Source: Quercus robur | Taxonomy: Eukaryota > Streptophyta > Magnoliopsida > Fagales > Fagaceae | NCBI RefSeq assembly: GCF_932294415.1 | Contig: NC_065536.1 | Location: forward strand, 372,001-436,000 | Length of the DNA: 64,000 bases | Direction of reading: 5' to 3' | Shown: piece after piece, positions 1 through 11,602 of the stretch | Layout: every line of letters begins with the position of its first letter | How positions within the stretch are numbered: the first letter of the stretch is position 1 | Position numbers and translations under genes: made by a program | Notes under the pieces: model-generated | Databases searched by the model: none | Told to the model about the DNA's origin: nothing | What the model saw: only the letters and a program-made list of their open reading frames with translations

Positions 1-540
1 GTGAAGTGGAAACCACCTGATGCAGGAAGCTTCAAAATAAATTTCGACGGCGCAATTTTCAAGCAGGAAAATATGAGCGGGATTGGGGTGGTTATTCGGG
101 ATCACACAGGGGCTGTCATGGCCTCTCTTGCTCAATCCGTTGCACCTGCTATGCAGCCCATTGAGATTGAAGCAGTAGCTGCTGCTCGGGCACTGGAGTT
201 TGGTGCGGAAATAGGCATAACAGAGGCTGTCCTGGAAGGTGATTCAGAGCAGCTTATAAACTCATTCAAAGGTGGCCACTCAATTGCTTCAGTGGAACCT
301 TTACTTCATGATGCCACGGTTTTCTCTAGTCATTATGCAAAATTGCTATACTCTCATTGTAGTAGAGATGGCAATAGATTAGCACATAGTCTAGCGAGAT
401 ATTCTATTAATGTCTCAAGCTATGTAGTTTGGATGGAGGGAGTTCCCGATCCATTATTCAATATTGTTCAACAAGATGTAGCCAATTTGGCAAGTTAATT
501 TTTCAATAAAATATCAGTCTGGTTTCTCAAAAAAAAAAAC
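1..540 (+). mobile_element. 3' end of an L1-type LINE, RNase H domain
   Basis: The window opens inside an open frame of about 165 residues ending at 498. It reads as a plant LINE RNase H (RVT_3) domain: a WKPP lead-in, Asp16 in NFDGA, Glu57, Asp81 in EGDS, and a late NRLAHSLAR motif. The stop is followed by an AATAAA signal (505-510) and an A-rich tail at about 530-540, as expected for the 3' end of a retroposed LINE. The frame starts at the window edge without a real ATG, so the reverse transcriptase part lies outside. The short tail and open frame suggest a moderately young copy. It lies just beyond the 3' end of the first PCR gene. Confidence 0.85.
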
Positions 541-785
541 TAAATTAATTTAACACATCACCACTCATTCCATTTAGCTTACCACACATAGTTGTTTTAA
601 TTTCCTTATTTTAGAGCACACAAAACCAAACACAATTGAATTTCGGGTACAACACAGAGATGTTTTAAACCTAAAGAAATTGAGAAAAACAAGAAAATGC
701 GCGCACTAGGTCTTGAGATATCATCAAAGGAACAAATTACAAACTAAACATTAGTACGAATGAAGAACAGCCATGAAAGCAAGCC

Positions 786-1024
786 CTAACGAGTCATGCC
801 TGGTGAAGGAACTGGAGGTGCTGTGGTTCTGCCCCTCAATTTCTTAGCATTAGCCTCGGCTGCTACCCAACCTTTATCACATCCATCACCAAGAAAAAAA
901 AAGGAACAAATTAAAATAATGAATAATAGATCATGTTTATTCTTGGTGTATCATTGTAATAACTATAGTCGATATCTAGCGTATATCCCCTATAAGTTAA
1001 TTTTACAAATTTGATAATAATATA

Positions 1025-1061
<37 letters not shown>

Positions 1062-4000
1062 GGGTTCAAGTTACACCTGGTGTAACTTTTTAAAGTTACA
1101 CCTTTTTTAAACCATTGGATTTAAGTAGATCCAACGGTCAAAAAAATACCCTCATTAATGCTAATATTCTAATTATAATCTCATTAATTATCCCTCATTT
1201 ATTATATTTTATATCTGTCTCTAAACCCCCCAAAAAAAAATTTGTTATATTTGAGTCTCTCACTACGTTTCTCTCTCTATCTCTATGTGAATGTGAATTC
1301 CTTTGAAAGATTTTGGGTGCAGACCAATGGGTTTCATATGCAACCTGGAAACTAAAAGCCAATAGCATAAAATTTGGATATGAAAATGTTTAAAGCTTGA
1401 AATACAACCAAAAGAAGGAAAATTGAGTTATTTTATACAAAACCCAGATAACATAATAATTTTTTGCAATATATGAAATGACATTTTAACCTTTAGAAGC
1501 TACTCAAGCTAGTAAATACAAATGCAAATTAAAGTGATCTTTACGTGTTTGAAGAAAAACCCAACTGAGTATGTGATTGAATATGAAGTAAGGCAAGGTT
1601 GCTATAGGAGAATAAATTATAAAACAACAATCACACCGCTCAATTGGGATTTCTTTCAAATGGTACTTGGTCAAAGATTCGTATAATTGATCAGATAACC
1701 TGAGAGTAGTTATGAGATTCAACTTACTCCAGAAATCTTCTATGCAATGGTAATCCAAGACATGTCCACCCCAACGAAAATTTTCAAGATTAGGAAGGAG
1801 CCAAGATTTTCAATGATCCAACGCTAGAAGATTTATTATAAGGATGCCAAAGTAGATGAAGTTTTCGGAGTTTCTCTGCAATGATACTAATATCCATAAG
1901 GTCATCACAATCTTTAATTGCTAACACATCAATAGGCGAGTGGTGGATAATTTGTATAAAATAACTCAAGTCTCCAGACTCCAAGTTGCATATGAAAACC
2001 ATTGATCTGCACCCAAAATCTTTCAAAGGAATTCACATTCACACACCCTTTATCATCAAGAAGACGGTGGAGGAGAAAGAGATAGAGAGAGAAACGTAGA
2101 GAGAGAGTCAAATATAACATTTTTTTTTTTTTTGGGTTTAGAGACAGATATAAAATATAATAAATGAGGGACAATTAATAAGATTCTAATAAGAAAATTA
2201 GCATTAATGAGGGTTGTTTTTGATCGTTGGATCTACTTCAATCCAATGGTTTAAAAAATGTGTAACTTTTTAGAGTTACACCAGGTGTAACTTGAACCCA
2301 TCTCATATATATATATATATAAGAATCATGTATAATACTCACATGTTATAATATTTAAGAAAATAGGTCTAATTATATCACAAGTCATTGTAAAGAAAGG
2401 AAATATAAATAATTATGATTATGATAATAAAAGATATAAAGATATTTCTCAATTTACTAAACCAAAGGAGTCAATACCTTACTAGAGGTTATTTTGGTTT
2501 TTTTTATTATCAAGAAACGAAATATTTCAATATTAGTTAATATTGGTGTGCCATTTTAAAATTATTTATTATTTAATATATTGATTTATATAAATAAATA
2601 GATATATTTGTTAATTTGTATGTGTCCAGTAGTCAAATTTTATATAATTTGTTGAAATAATTATAAATCTATATCTTATTTAATAGGTTAACCTCTAGAT
2701 TAAATGTTGTCTATCTCATTAATATTATTATTATTATTATGAAACGCACAAGAAGTTTGATGGCATATGGCAGATCACACAAACTAGAATTGACAGATCA
2801 TTAATTATATATATCTATTGCTTGATTTTTCCAATTAACAAAGGGTGGTTTGAATTTGTCCAACCAACCTTATTTCAAGTGGGTGGCTGTGAAGGCACAC
2901 TGCCCACTCAACAAAAAGCTAAAGGGTTTGAAAAATATAAAATGAGGACTCATCTATATATATAATAATAATAATTATAATAGTAATAATAGGTAAAGCA
3001 GGGAAAGAAAATTTAATTAAGTTTCAAATTGGAATTTAATTAGAGTCTAATTTCATGCCATTTGTCTCATCTAATCTAAATTTTAGAATTTTGTGCCACG
3101 TGTCCTATCTAATCTAAATTTTAAAATTTTTGTGACAAATTAGTTAATTTAGTGTAGAAAACGATGAGTCCAATACAATAAACCATAAAAAACATAATCA
3201 TATAACTAAAAACAATTCAAATTTATAAGTCATCTATATATATATATATATATATATTAATAGGTAAAATTGAGAGAAAATTGAATTAGAATCTGAAATT
3301 ATAATCCAATTTTGTGCTATGTGTCTAAATTTATGTGGGAACTACAGCATAATTATCTACTTAAGCTTGTGCCTTGTGTCTTCTTAAGTTTTTTAATCTT
3401 TGTGTCAAGTGAGTTAATGAGTACAAAATACTAAGAATCTAATATTAATAAACTATAAAATTAAAAAAAAAATAACATATACTCAATAAAAATCACCGCA
3501 TGTTTCTCAAAAAATAAATAAAATAAAAATAACTGTATAACAAAAATCACTACACGTTCTATCTTATTAAAAATTGGAAAAAAATGGTCATAAATAATAT
3601 TAAATTTAGATAAGAATTTTAATAGATGACTAATTAAGTTTACTTTATTAAAAAATTGACTACTTATCTATATTTTATAATAAAAATTGTATTTAATTTT
3701 AAATATATTCATATGTATATATGCATGACTGCATGCGTTACATGTTTAAAAAAAAATTAATTTGACTAATTATTTATATTTTTATAATTTTGTTTAATTT
3801 TAAATGTATCTATGCTTTGCATAAAGTTACATGCTAGTTATCATATATTTAATACCCAAAAACCTCAGAGTCTTGAAACGAAATTAAAACGAAAGACGAA
3901 GAAGAAAAGGAAATTATGAGGTGGAATGGGTCCTAATGGAAAATGGTTGCGTTTACCGTAATATATTTTTATTACTGCTTACTTCACCTTTTTCATTCAT

Positions 4001-6022
4001 TTTGTTTTTAACGGACTAGTTTTTAATTTTCCACTGAAATCCGGCCGATTTATTTTGCCATATGTTTGGTACATGACCAGTAAGGCCAGTACTTAAATCA
4101 GAACGGAACATCAACATTTTTGTACTTGCGTACATATTGGTACGATAAATACTTTGTACGAAATCAGCTTCTTGGACTAAATAATTATATTATAAGTCAC
4201 CCTTTTACTTGATTCTGTTTCCATTATTGTCAAAAAGTAATTAAATTCAAGCAAGAATACCATATTCTTAATCAATACATTTTCATATAAATTTTGGAAA
4301 AATAAATTTGAATAACTTGTGTACCACATATAATTTAAAAAGTAAAAATAAATACATTTAGCCCATTAAACTTTTCTTAGTGATATAAAAGATATTTAGG
4401 GTGTGTTTGGATATAACTTATTTTGCTGAAACTGAAAACTGAAAACTGAAAACACTATAGCAAAATAATTTTTAAATATGTAAATAGTATTGTGGGACCC
4501 ATTTTTAGTGAAAAAGTTGATAAAAAGTGAAGTTTGTGGGACCGTGAACAGTGCATAAATACACTGTTCACCGGAGAATGGGTCAACCATTGCGGCTGAA
4601 AAGGCAAAAAAAAAAAAAAAAAAAGGAAAGGAAGGAGGAAACGCAGACGCAGCAAATAAAAGTGCTATCCAAACTAGCACTTAGACTACTAAAAAAATAA
4701 TTTCTTATATCAAATTTATAAAAGTAAGTTCTAGTTAACTCAACTGGTAAAGACTTTGATGGTTGAATAAGAGATCTGGAGTTCAATTTTGGCCTACACC
4801 AAAAACTGATTAATGTCTTAATCTGATGATAGAACTATCATCAAAAGCGAATAACATAAGTTGAAACTCTTTAAAAAAAAAATTATAAAAATAATCTTCT
4901 TATATAAATAATTAATGCTCACTTATAAAAATTAATATAAACATTTAATCCATTGATAAATTTAATGAATTATATAAATGCAAATTTTGTTAAGGTGAAA
5001 GCTTTGAATAAAGAGGGTCTCAAGAAATGTATCATATTTCATAATTTTTTTTTTTTTTTTTAATTTTATCAGTTTTTAGAAACATAACATGGCATAAACT
5101 TAGACCAACATGGCATTTGAGGTTATGCTTGTTAATATATATATATATAATAAAATATTGATATTGATATTAGGTACCTCCTTCAGGGTCTAATCCACGG
5201 TTTTTGAGCTCGCGGTGCTCTTGACAAAGAGCGCAATAAAAGCAGAAGTAATGGACACAGCAATCCCCGCACGGCTTTGGTGGCAAGGAATAGTGGGCTC
5301 TCAGTTTGGCTCGGTATGTGCATGTGTATATACATGCGCCAATTCCAAAAACATAGGCAAGCATGAAACAGTTTCGGGCCGCGGTAAAACAAGCTGCATG
5401 CATGTAGCCAAAAATCAAACAGGCAAATTAAAGAAACTAAATCTATAAGCACAAGCATATATATATAAAATTGCTCCTAATATTCTTTTTAGTAGAATTT
5501 GCTTACTAACATATTTTTCCCTTGTCAACTATCTCAGCAGTGCGGCCAAAGGTAATGCAGGGACACCAGCAGGTAACACAGCCTTTGGAGGTAGTTTGAG
5601 AGAGAGAAAACAATAGAATTTGTTAGTTTGCAGGTAGTTTTCTTTGATACAATTTTTGTTGTAGTAAGAGATCGATATATGTACCAAATGACGTTCAAAA
5701 CAAAAATCTTACACTTTATAACTTATTTATATACTTCCATTTCAGCATATATGTTCAAAACAAATTCAATATAAAATTTGCAATTTATGCATGTTGCACC
5801 GTTAGAAGTTCAAAAAAGATCATACTATATATTTCTGTATAAAGTTCCTTTTTTTTTTTTCTTTTTTCAAAAAAAAAAAAAAAAAAAAAAGAGGATCCCC
5901 TTACAGCTGGTCACATCATCAAAACAACCACATATACCGGTGGACCATTGCCCCTCAGGTGGAGAAGTGTCGGAAGCTGGTGCTTGAGGAGTTGATTCAG
6001 TTTTGGACTCGTTAGGATTCAT
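786..6022 (-). CDS. PLAC8/PCR-type cysteine-rich membrane protein, copy 1 (four exons)
   Basis: Exons on the minus strand are 5905-6022, 5511-5582, 5178-5393 and 786-871, giving 492 bp and 163 residues. All three introns are phase 1 with GT-AG ends. The protein has a short Ser/Pro-rich N-terminus, [11 protein letters not shown], the CC-x4-CPC-type signature (CCVTCWCPC) followed by ITFGR, a hydrophobic segment ([14 protein letters not shown]), then [17 protein letters not shown] and the family ending GMTR. This is the plant cadmium resistance / FW2.2-like family, known for plasma-membrane metal export or cell-number control. The Met at 6022 was chosen because it aligns with the start of copy 2. 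The last intron is 4306 bp and full of transposons, yet splice sites and phase are intact. Function in this organism is inferred. Confidence 0.85.
1021..1058. repeat. (TA)n microsatellite
   Basis: A nearly pure TA run abuts the left end of the Pack-MULE-like element. A shorter AT run (about 2305-2320) abuts its right end, so the element landed in an existing TA tract. Confidence 0.9.
1059..2304. mobile_element. Pack-MULE-like element with ~300-bp inverted ends
   Basis: The ends are long imperfect inverted repeats, left about 1059-1351 and right about 1979-2304. Each begins GGGTTCAAGTTACACC; a near-palindrome of 21 bp sits at the tip. The middle and the inner part of both arms resemble, on the minus strand, an F-box/FBD-type leucine-rich-repeat protein (about 1504-2026). 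Recognisable stretches are [16 protein letters not shown] and, after a frame change near 1795, [12 protein letters not shown] and LDYHCIEDF. No transposase is visible. Capture of a host gene fragment between long inverted ends is the hallmark of Pack-MULEs. It lies in an AT microsatellite, so the expected 9-bp target duplication cannot be seen. It sits in the last intron of PCR copy 1. Confidence 0.75.
1504..2026 (-). pseudogene. Captured F-box/FBD-LRR gene fragment inside the MULE-like element
   Basis: Two minus-strand open stretches (1790-2026 and 1504-1758) follow each other in different frames. Together they read like the LRR-FBD region of plant F-box proteins: [50 protein letters not shown]. 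There is no F-box start and no complete domain. The first 20 or so residues also occur in the left arm of the element, which means the inverted ends took in host coding sequence. Family assignment rests on motif resemblance only. Confidence 0.5.
2305..2952. other. AT-rich intronic stretch, no gene seen
   Basis: Part of the last intron of PCR copy 1. I see only AT-rich unique-looking DNA with short TA and ATT microsatellites, and no open frame or element ends. Confidence 0.6.
2953..3837 (+). mobile_element. Non-autonomous Helitron(s), apparently nested or tandem
   Basis: The left end is A|TCTATATATATAATAAT and the right end is CTAG|T, matching the Helitron rule of 5' TC, 3' CTRR and insertion between A and T. 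A small hairpin (TATGC-TTT-GCATA, about 3811-3823) lies some 11 bases before the CTAG, as the family requires. A second, similar 5' end (TCTATATATATATATA, then AATAGGTAAA) starts at 3233, and another hairpin-like GCATG-x4-CATGC occurs at 3723-3736. The unit is therefore probably two related copies, one inserted next to or in the other. No Rep/helicase coding is present. Confidence 0.7.
3838..4395. other. Intronic stretch, no gene seen
   Basis: Continuation of the last intron of PCR copy 1. Nothing beyond AT-rich unique-looking sequence could be recognised. Confidence 0.55.
4399..4680. mobile_element. Tourist-like (PIF/Harbinger) MITE
   Basis: The ends are inverted (GGGTGTGTTTGGATA at left, TATCCAAACTAGCAC at right) and are flanked by TTA on both sides (4396-4398 and 4681-4683), the target duplication of this superfamily. 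The interior has short GAAAACT repeats and an A-run, and no coding capacity. It lies in the last intron of PCR copy 1. Confidence 0.75.
4724..4882 (+). mobile_element. tRNA-derived SINE
   Basis: A pol III A-box-like TAACTCAACTGGTAAAG and a B-box-like GGAGTTCAATTTTGG are spaced as in tRNA-derived SINEs, and the copy ends in an A-run. An 8-bp repeat TTATAAAA flanks it (4716-4723, 4883-4890). A related copy on the other strand lies at about 47460-47628. Confidence 0.7.
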
Positions 6023-6204
6023 TTTAGAGATTGGAAAAAACGAGAAAAACAACAGGAAAGAGGATGTGAAATACAGAGCACTGTTGGCGGGTTCACTTAT
6101 AAGGCTACTTTTGCCCAGCCCACTGCCCACCCGACTTTGACTTTGGGGATTTATTTTTTGAACCTAATATTTTAGATTGTAGTAGGTAGTTGCATGTGAT
6201 TCCA

Positions 6205-6207
6205 ATA

Positions 6208-6230
<23 letters not shown>
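6205..6230. repeat. (AT)n microsatellite followed by a T run
   Basis: A pure AT tract running into a T tract, upstream of PCR copy 1. Confidence 0.9.
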
Positions 6231-6238
<8 letters not shown>

Positions 6239-6313
6239 TTTTAATTAGGACCTTTGACTTTTACAATTTTGGCCTTTTATAATTAGGCATTCTTGTACTA
6301 TGCTAGATATATT

Positions 6314-6314
<1 letters not shown>

Positions 6315-6344
<30 letters not shown>
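6315..6344. repeat. (GA)n microsatellite
   Basis: A pure GA tract about 300 bp upstream of the start of PCR copy 1. It makes a spurious short open frame. Confidence 0.9.
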
Positions 6345-6348
<4 letters not shown>

Positions 6349-9081
6349 ATTTTTATGGTATTCCGTCTTATAGTGCAAAGCTCCATAGGTTGCCCTTGAA
6401 TTTGTTAGAGGTTTTTCCTTCTGTCTCTCTCTCTTTATCTCTTTGGCTAGAAGACTTGTGTGAAAGTTTGGTCTTTGATTATTAATGGTTAAATTGTTTA
6501 AAATAGTTTTCTAGGTGGAATTAATATCCTCTTCTCAAGTTGTTAGATTAAAGTAATATTAATTGACTGTTTCCCTGTGTGTGCGCTGCATGTGGGTAAG
6601 TGCGTGATCTCAACCTATCAGCCCAAGTACTGAAGTACATATGGTTGAATACATTTTCTACTTAAATTGGTAAGGTAGTGTACATTCATTTAGTGCTAAT
6701 ATTCAATCATATTATGCTAGCTGGTCAAGTATTAATTACAGTCTCTTTGACAATATATGGAAGGTTAAATTAAAGGTAACGGACCCTGCAGGCCTTGTGA
6801 TTTGATCTTATCCATAATTTGAGGCAATAGGCAAATAAATACTATTAGTCAAATTAATTTTGCATTTGGGGTTGTAATGGGATTTCGATAATCTGAATCC
6901 CAATTTTTTTTTTGTAAAAGTAAATCAAAATGTTGAACATTCAAATAAAAAATTTATAAATTTTCTTTTTTCTTAAAGGGAATTTGGATGTTTAATGTCC
7001 AGACTCCACTTTTTTCCTCCCACCTCATCTTTTCTCTCTCTCTCTCTCTCTCTCTCTAAAAATTTGGACTAAAATAAAACCGTTATAGTTTAATCTAAGT
7101 CAGTAATTTTTGTATTTTTTGGGTAAGCTCTTAGTTCACAATTTAGTTATGTAAACTTTCTAATTGTTACATCTAGACCTCCTAAAATCTGATTAAAATA
7201 AAATAGTTAATTTGTTTTTGGATGGAACTTCACAATTTCATTTTAGTCTAAACATTAAGGAATTCAAATGTAGCAGTTGAAAATGTATGGGTAATGGGTT
7301 GAATTAATTGTGATTAAAACCAACTAAATTGGGTGCGGAAATTATAAATTTTCCCTTAACAAAAAATGAATGAGGTACAGTACTAGAAAGGATTTCATCA
7401 ACACCAAAGTAATTAATTAAAATGGTTATTACATTAATCAATGATATCACGGAGCTAGGTTCATATGTAAGGGCACCCAAGTAGATTCAGTTCTTAAAGA
7501 GCTGGGGCATGTCTATCTATACATCCGTGAGCAGTGAGCTTGCCCCTGGAAGTCAAGACTTACATATTACATGGTATGATCAGAACAAGTCAAGTTTGAG
7601 CCAGTATTGTTGGTTGTTAATCAAGTAAATAAGGAATATTGAAATGTAGTTGATACTATCAGTACCATGTTAGACCATCAAAGCTTCCTGAACTCCAGAA
7701 GTCCCAAGAATGCTAGATAAACGTCAGCTTTGCTCCCTGTAACTAGTTGACTGACTTTGCTCCATTATTTGAGGGACGCTTCTGTTTGTCCTCACATTTA
7801 TAGCTCTTAAGAATTTAGATGTGTGACTTTGGTCATCTCTAATTACCATCAACTAATTAATTGAACGCAGTTATTTATTTCTCATTGTGATACTGTCGTC
7901 TCTTTTTTTTCCCCTTGTTAGACATGAAACTTATTACATTCTAGCTAGCTTGATATTCATTTGACGTATATTTTATCTTGTCAAAAAAAAGGAGGGACTT
8001 GGGAATGACAAGAAGTACTCATTTCAATCTTGATTTTTCAGCTTTCCTAACCCATTATGAGAGAGAGAGAGAGAGATGAGGAGGGACTCTTGAATGATAA
8101 GCGATACTAGTAATCATTTCAATTTATGTGTGGATTCCTAGGCATCAATGAAGATCACTATCATTAAAATTGGAAATTAGCTGAGCTTGAGCTTTTCACT
8201 GAAGAAGATCACATGTTTAAATTTGGTTCACTTTCTTATTGAGTAAGCTCAATCTTATTCATAAGCTACTTTATTAACTTATTTTTTCCAATATATATGT
8301 AGTGAAACCATAACTAAAACTTTTTATTCCTTCACAAATTTATGAATTTTCACTACAAATAGATTGTTTATTTTATCAATAAATTAAAAATAATAATTTG
8401 ATATCATATAAATCTATTTACCAAATTATACAATCCCATAACAAATCTATATAAGTATATTTTTAGACAAGTATACATATAAAGATATAATAGTTAAGTC
8501 AAGTTATTTTCACCAGCTTGTTTATGTAGCTTGGCTCTTTATAAAGCTTAGCTTATTTGCCAAACAAACAAACAAACATGAATAAGTCGTTTTATGGGTC
8601 GAGTTTAAGTTGTTTATAATTAGATTGCTTCATTTATAACCCTAATTGTCTTATTGCATTTAATGCAAATGTGACGATAGGTAGGGGCAATAAATGTGGA
8701 TATGAAAGAGACAAAAAAACTTGTGTTCTAAATTTTGAATTATTTTTTATGATGGGTGACACACCAATTTATAAGACTTACATTGTAAAATTTGTAATAT
8801 ATTTAATTAGCATCACATAATTTTTACTTAATAGTATATGATTTTGAATTTGAAATAACAAAACCAATCACCACATTTATTTTGCCATACATAGCTATTT
8901 TAGTTTAGACCATACAACCCAGAAGGTGCATGTTTTACAATTAACAACAAAAGAAATTGAGAGGAAAAAATAGAGTGAGAGAGAGAGAGAGAGAGAGCCC
9001 ACTAGTTGTTGAGGTACATCAAAGGGAACAAAGAACAAACTGAACACTAGGATGAATGAAGAACAGGGATGAAAGCAGACC

Positions 9082-10139
9082 CTAACGAGTCATGCCTGGT
9101 GGAGGAACCGGAGGTGCTGTGGTTCCTTTTTTCATTTTCTGAGCATTGACTGTCCAACCTTTATCACCCAAAAAAAGAACGAAAAAGATTAAAATAATGA
9201 ATAAAAGATGATGGATTATTCATTGTTATGGTTGTAAATGGAGGTAATTGTATTTGTACATACCTAAGGAAGGGTCGAGTCCACGGTTTTTGAGCTCGCG
9301 GTACTCTTGACAAAGAGCACAACAAAAGCAGAAGTGATGGACACAGCAATCCCCACAGGGTTCTGGTGGCAAGGAATAGAGGCCTCTCAGTTTGGCTCGG
9401 TAAGTGCATGCATATAAACATGCGCCAAAAACATGGGCAAGCATCATATAGTTTCGAGCTGCGCTAAAACAAGCTGCCATGCACACACAAGAAACAACAG
9501 CATATATATATATATATATATATATAATTAATTAATTAATTACTCCATGAGCTTGAACTTATTTTAACTTAAAGCACAAATGTACGTTCTTTAATTTGTT
9601 ACTTCAAGTAGTATATCACAAAACAATAAGTAGAATTTGCTTAATTACATGTTCGTCCCTGGTCCACTATCTCAGCAATGCGGCCAAAGGTGATGAGGGG
9701 ACAGCAGCAGGTAACCCAACCTTGAGGGGAAAGAAAACAATAGAATTTGTTAATAAATATTTGCATCTAGTTTTTTCTTTCTTTGATTGGTTTGTTGTAG
9801 TAAGATGTACCAAATTAATATTAATGTTCGAAAACAATATGGCACACTTTATATAATATTTACTAAATTTTGGTTACATGTTATGCGCCATTATAAGTTA
9901 TTAAAAACACTCCAGCATGGAAATTTGCAAATTATGCATGTTGCACCCCAAATATTAAAAACACTATTTTGATAGTTTTTTTTTTTTTTTTTTTTTTTTT
10001 GTAATTTGAAATAAAACAAATAGAGAATTTCCTTACAAGTGGAGAGATCTTCAAAGCAACCACAAAGACCAGTGGACCATTTCCCCTCAGGTGGAGAAGT
10101 GTACGGAGCTGGTTTGGAGTTCTTATTACTAGGACACAT
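9082..10139 (-). CDS. PLAC8/PCR-type cysteine-rich membrane protein, copy 2 (four exons)
   Basis: Exons on the minus strand are 10037-10139, 9649-9720, 9264-9473 and 9082-9158, giving 462 bp and 153 residues. All introns are phase 1 and GT-AG. The protein aligns along its length with copy 1: [25 protein letters not shown], hydrophobic [31 protein letters not shown] and the ending GMTR. The metal-linked signature differs: copy 1 has CWCPCITFG, this copy has CCCPLITFG, so the last Cys of CPC is Leu. That change could alter metal handling while leaving the fold. The last intron is only 105 bp. The frame is intact, so I call it a real gene; its role in cadmium or zinc export or growth control is inferred from the family. 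Confidence 0.87.
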
Positions 10140-10293
10140 TTTAGAGATGGAAAGATAAGATATCAGCACGAAGAGGATGTCAATTACAGAGCACTATACT
10201 ACTACTATATTTGCACAATAGTACCCAATGGTGAGTTCACTTCTTATACTGCAAAGCTCCATAGGTTGCCCTTGACTTTGTGAGAGGCTTTTT

Positions 10294-10295
<2 letters not shown>

Positions 10296-10348
<53 letters not shown>
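10296..10348. repeat. (TC)n microsatellite
   Basis: A long TC tract upstream of PCR copy 2. The matching place in unit A (about 6420-6445) has a shorter, interrupted version, so the tract expanded after the duplication. Confidence 0.9.
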
Positions 10349-10350
<2 letters not shown>

Positions 10351-11433
10351 GAAGACTTTGTAAGAGTTTGGTCTTTGATTATTAATGGTTAAATTGTTTA
10401 AAATAGTTTTCTAGGTGGAATATCCTCTTCTCAAGTTGTTAGATTAAAGTAATATTAATTGACTGTTTCAAAAAATGCAAGGCTGGATAGATGTTTTAGT
10501 TTCCTTCTCCCTATGTGTGCGTTGCGCCTGGCTAAGGGTATGATCTCAACCTATCAGGCTAAGTACATATGGTTGAAGACATTCTCTACTTAATAAAATA
10601 GCTAAGGTAGTGTACATTTAGTGCTAATTTTCAATGATATTATGTTGTTCAAGTATTACAGTGGTCTCTTTGACAATGGAAGGGAAAGCAAACGGGACCC
10701 TTAATTGTGATTTGATCTTAATAATTTGAGGCAATAGGCAAATACTATTGGTCAAATTAATTATACATGCATTTGGGGTTGTAATGGGATTTTGATAATC
10801 TGAATCCCAATTTTAATTTTTTTTTCTTTTGTAAAAGTAAATTAAAACGTTTAACTTTCAAATCCAAATTTAATAAATTTTCATTTCTCCTAAAGGGAAT
10901 TCAGATGTTCAACATCCAGACTCCACTTTTTCCTTTCTCTCTCTCTTTGAATTTGGACTATAAAAATGAAGTCGTTATAGTTTCATCTAAGTTAGTAGAT
11001 TTTGTATTTTGTGGATAAGCCCTTAGTTATAACTTATATATTTGTATCACAATTTAGTTATGTGAATACTTTCTAATTGTTACATCTTGACTTCCTAAAA
11101 TTTGATTAAAATAAAATGGTTGATTTGTTTTTTAATGGAACTTCACAATTTCATTTTAATCTAAACTTTAAGGGGTTCAAATGTAACAATTGAAAGTTTA
11201 TGAGTTGAATTTATTGTGATTAAAACCAACTAAATAGGGTACAAAAATTATAAATTTTCCCTAAATAAAAAGTGAATGAGATACACTATAGAAAGGATTT
11301 CATAAGCACCAAAGTATTTAAAATGGTTATAAGTATAACATTAATCAATGATACGACGGAGCTAGGTTAATTCATATATAAGAGCACCCAATAGTGGATT
11401 CAATTGCCACTAGAAGACAAGACTTTACATATT

Positions 11434-11602
11434 GAGAGATACTATGTCTACAATATTTTTACAACAAATCACAGGTAGTTAGTTATTATTGGGTCAAATT
11501 TCAAACTAACGCTAAGATTACTTTTTTGCCTCAACAATAACAACTAGTAATAACTTGCCACTTAAGATTTGTTGTAAAAATATTGTAGACATATCATTTC
11601 TC
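11434..11602. mobile_element. Mutator-type MITE with 9-bp target duplication
   Basis: The ends are inverted over about 37 bp (both contain ATGTCTACAATATTTTTAC). TTACATATT occurs directly on both sides (11425-11433, 11603-11611). The paralogous place in unit A (7560-7568) has a single TTACATATT and no insert, which is an exact empty site. The 9-bp duplication points to the Mutator superfamily. Confidence 0.9.

Larger units (their letters stand above)
545..7985. repeat. Tandem duplication unit A (contains PCR copy 1)
   Basis: Sequence before, within and after PCR copy 1 matches the block around PCR copy 2. The 3' flank (about 680-800) matches about 8990-9110. The upstream blocks 6340-6780 and 7680-7850 match 10230-10690 and 11760-11880. 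Unit A has grown by about 4.2 kb through transposons in the last intron. Its far end (7846-7985) matches 14598-15118 rather than the DNA directly after unit B. Confidence 0.8.
6131..8865. other. Region between the two PCR genes
   Basis: Upstream sequence of PCR copy 1, then a non-duplicated spacer from about 7986. It contains GA/TC microsatellites (about 7034-7058, 8060-8075) and the unoccupied site TTACATATT (7560-7568), which in unit B holds a MITE. No coding exon was recognised. Confidence 0.6.
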
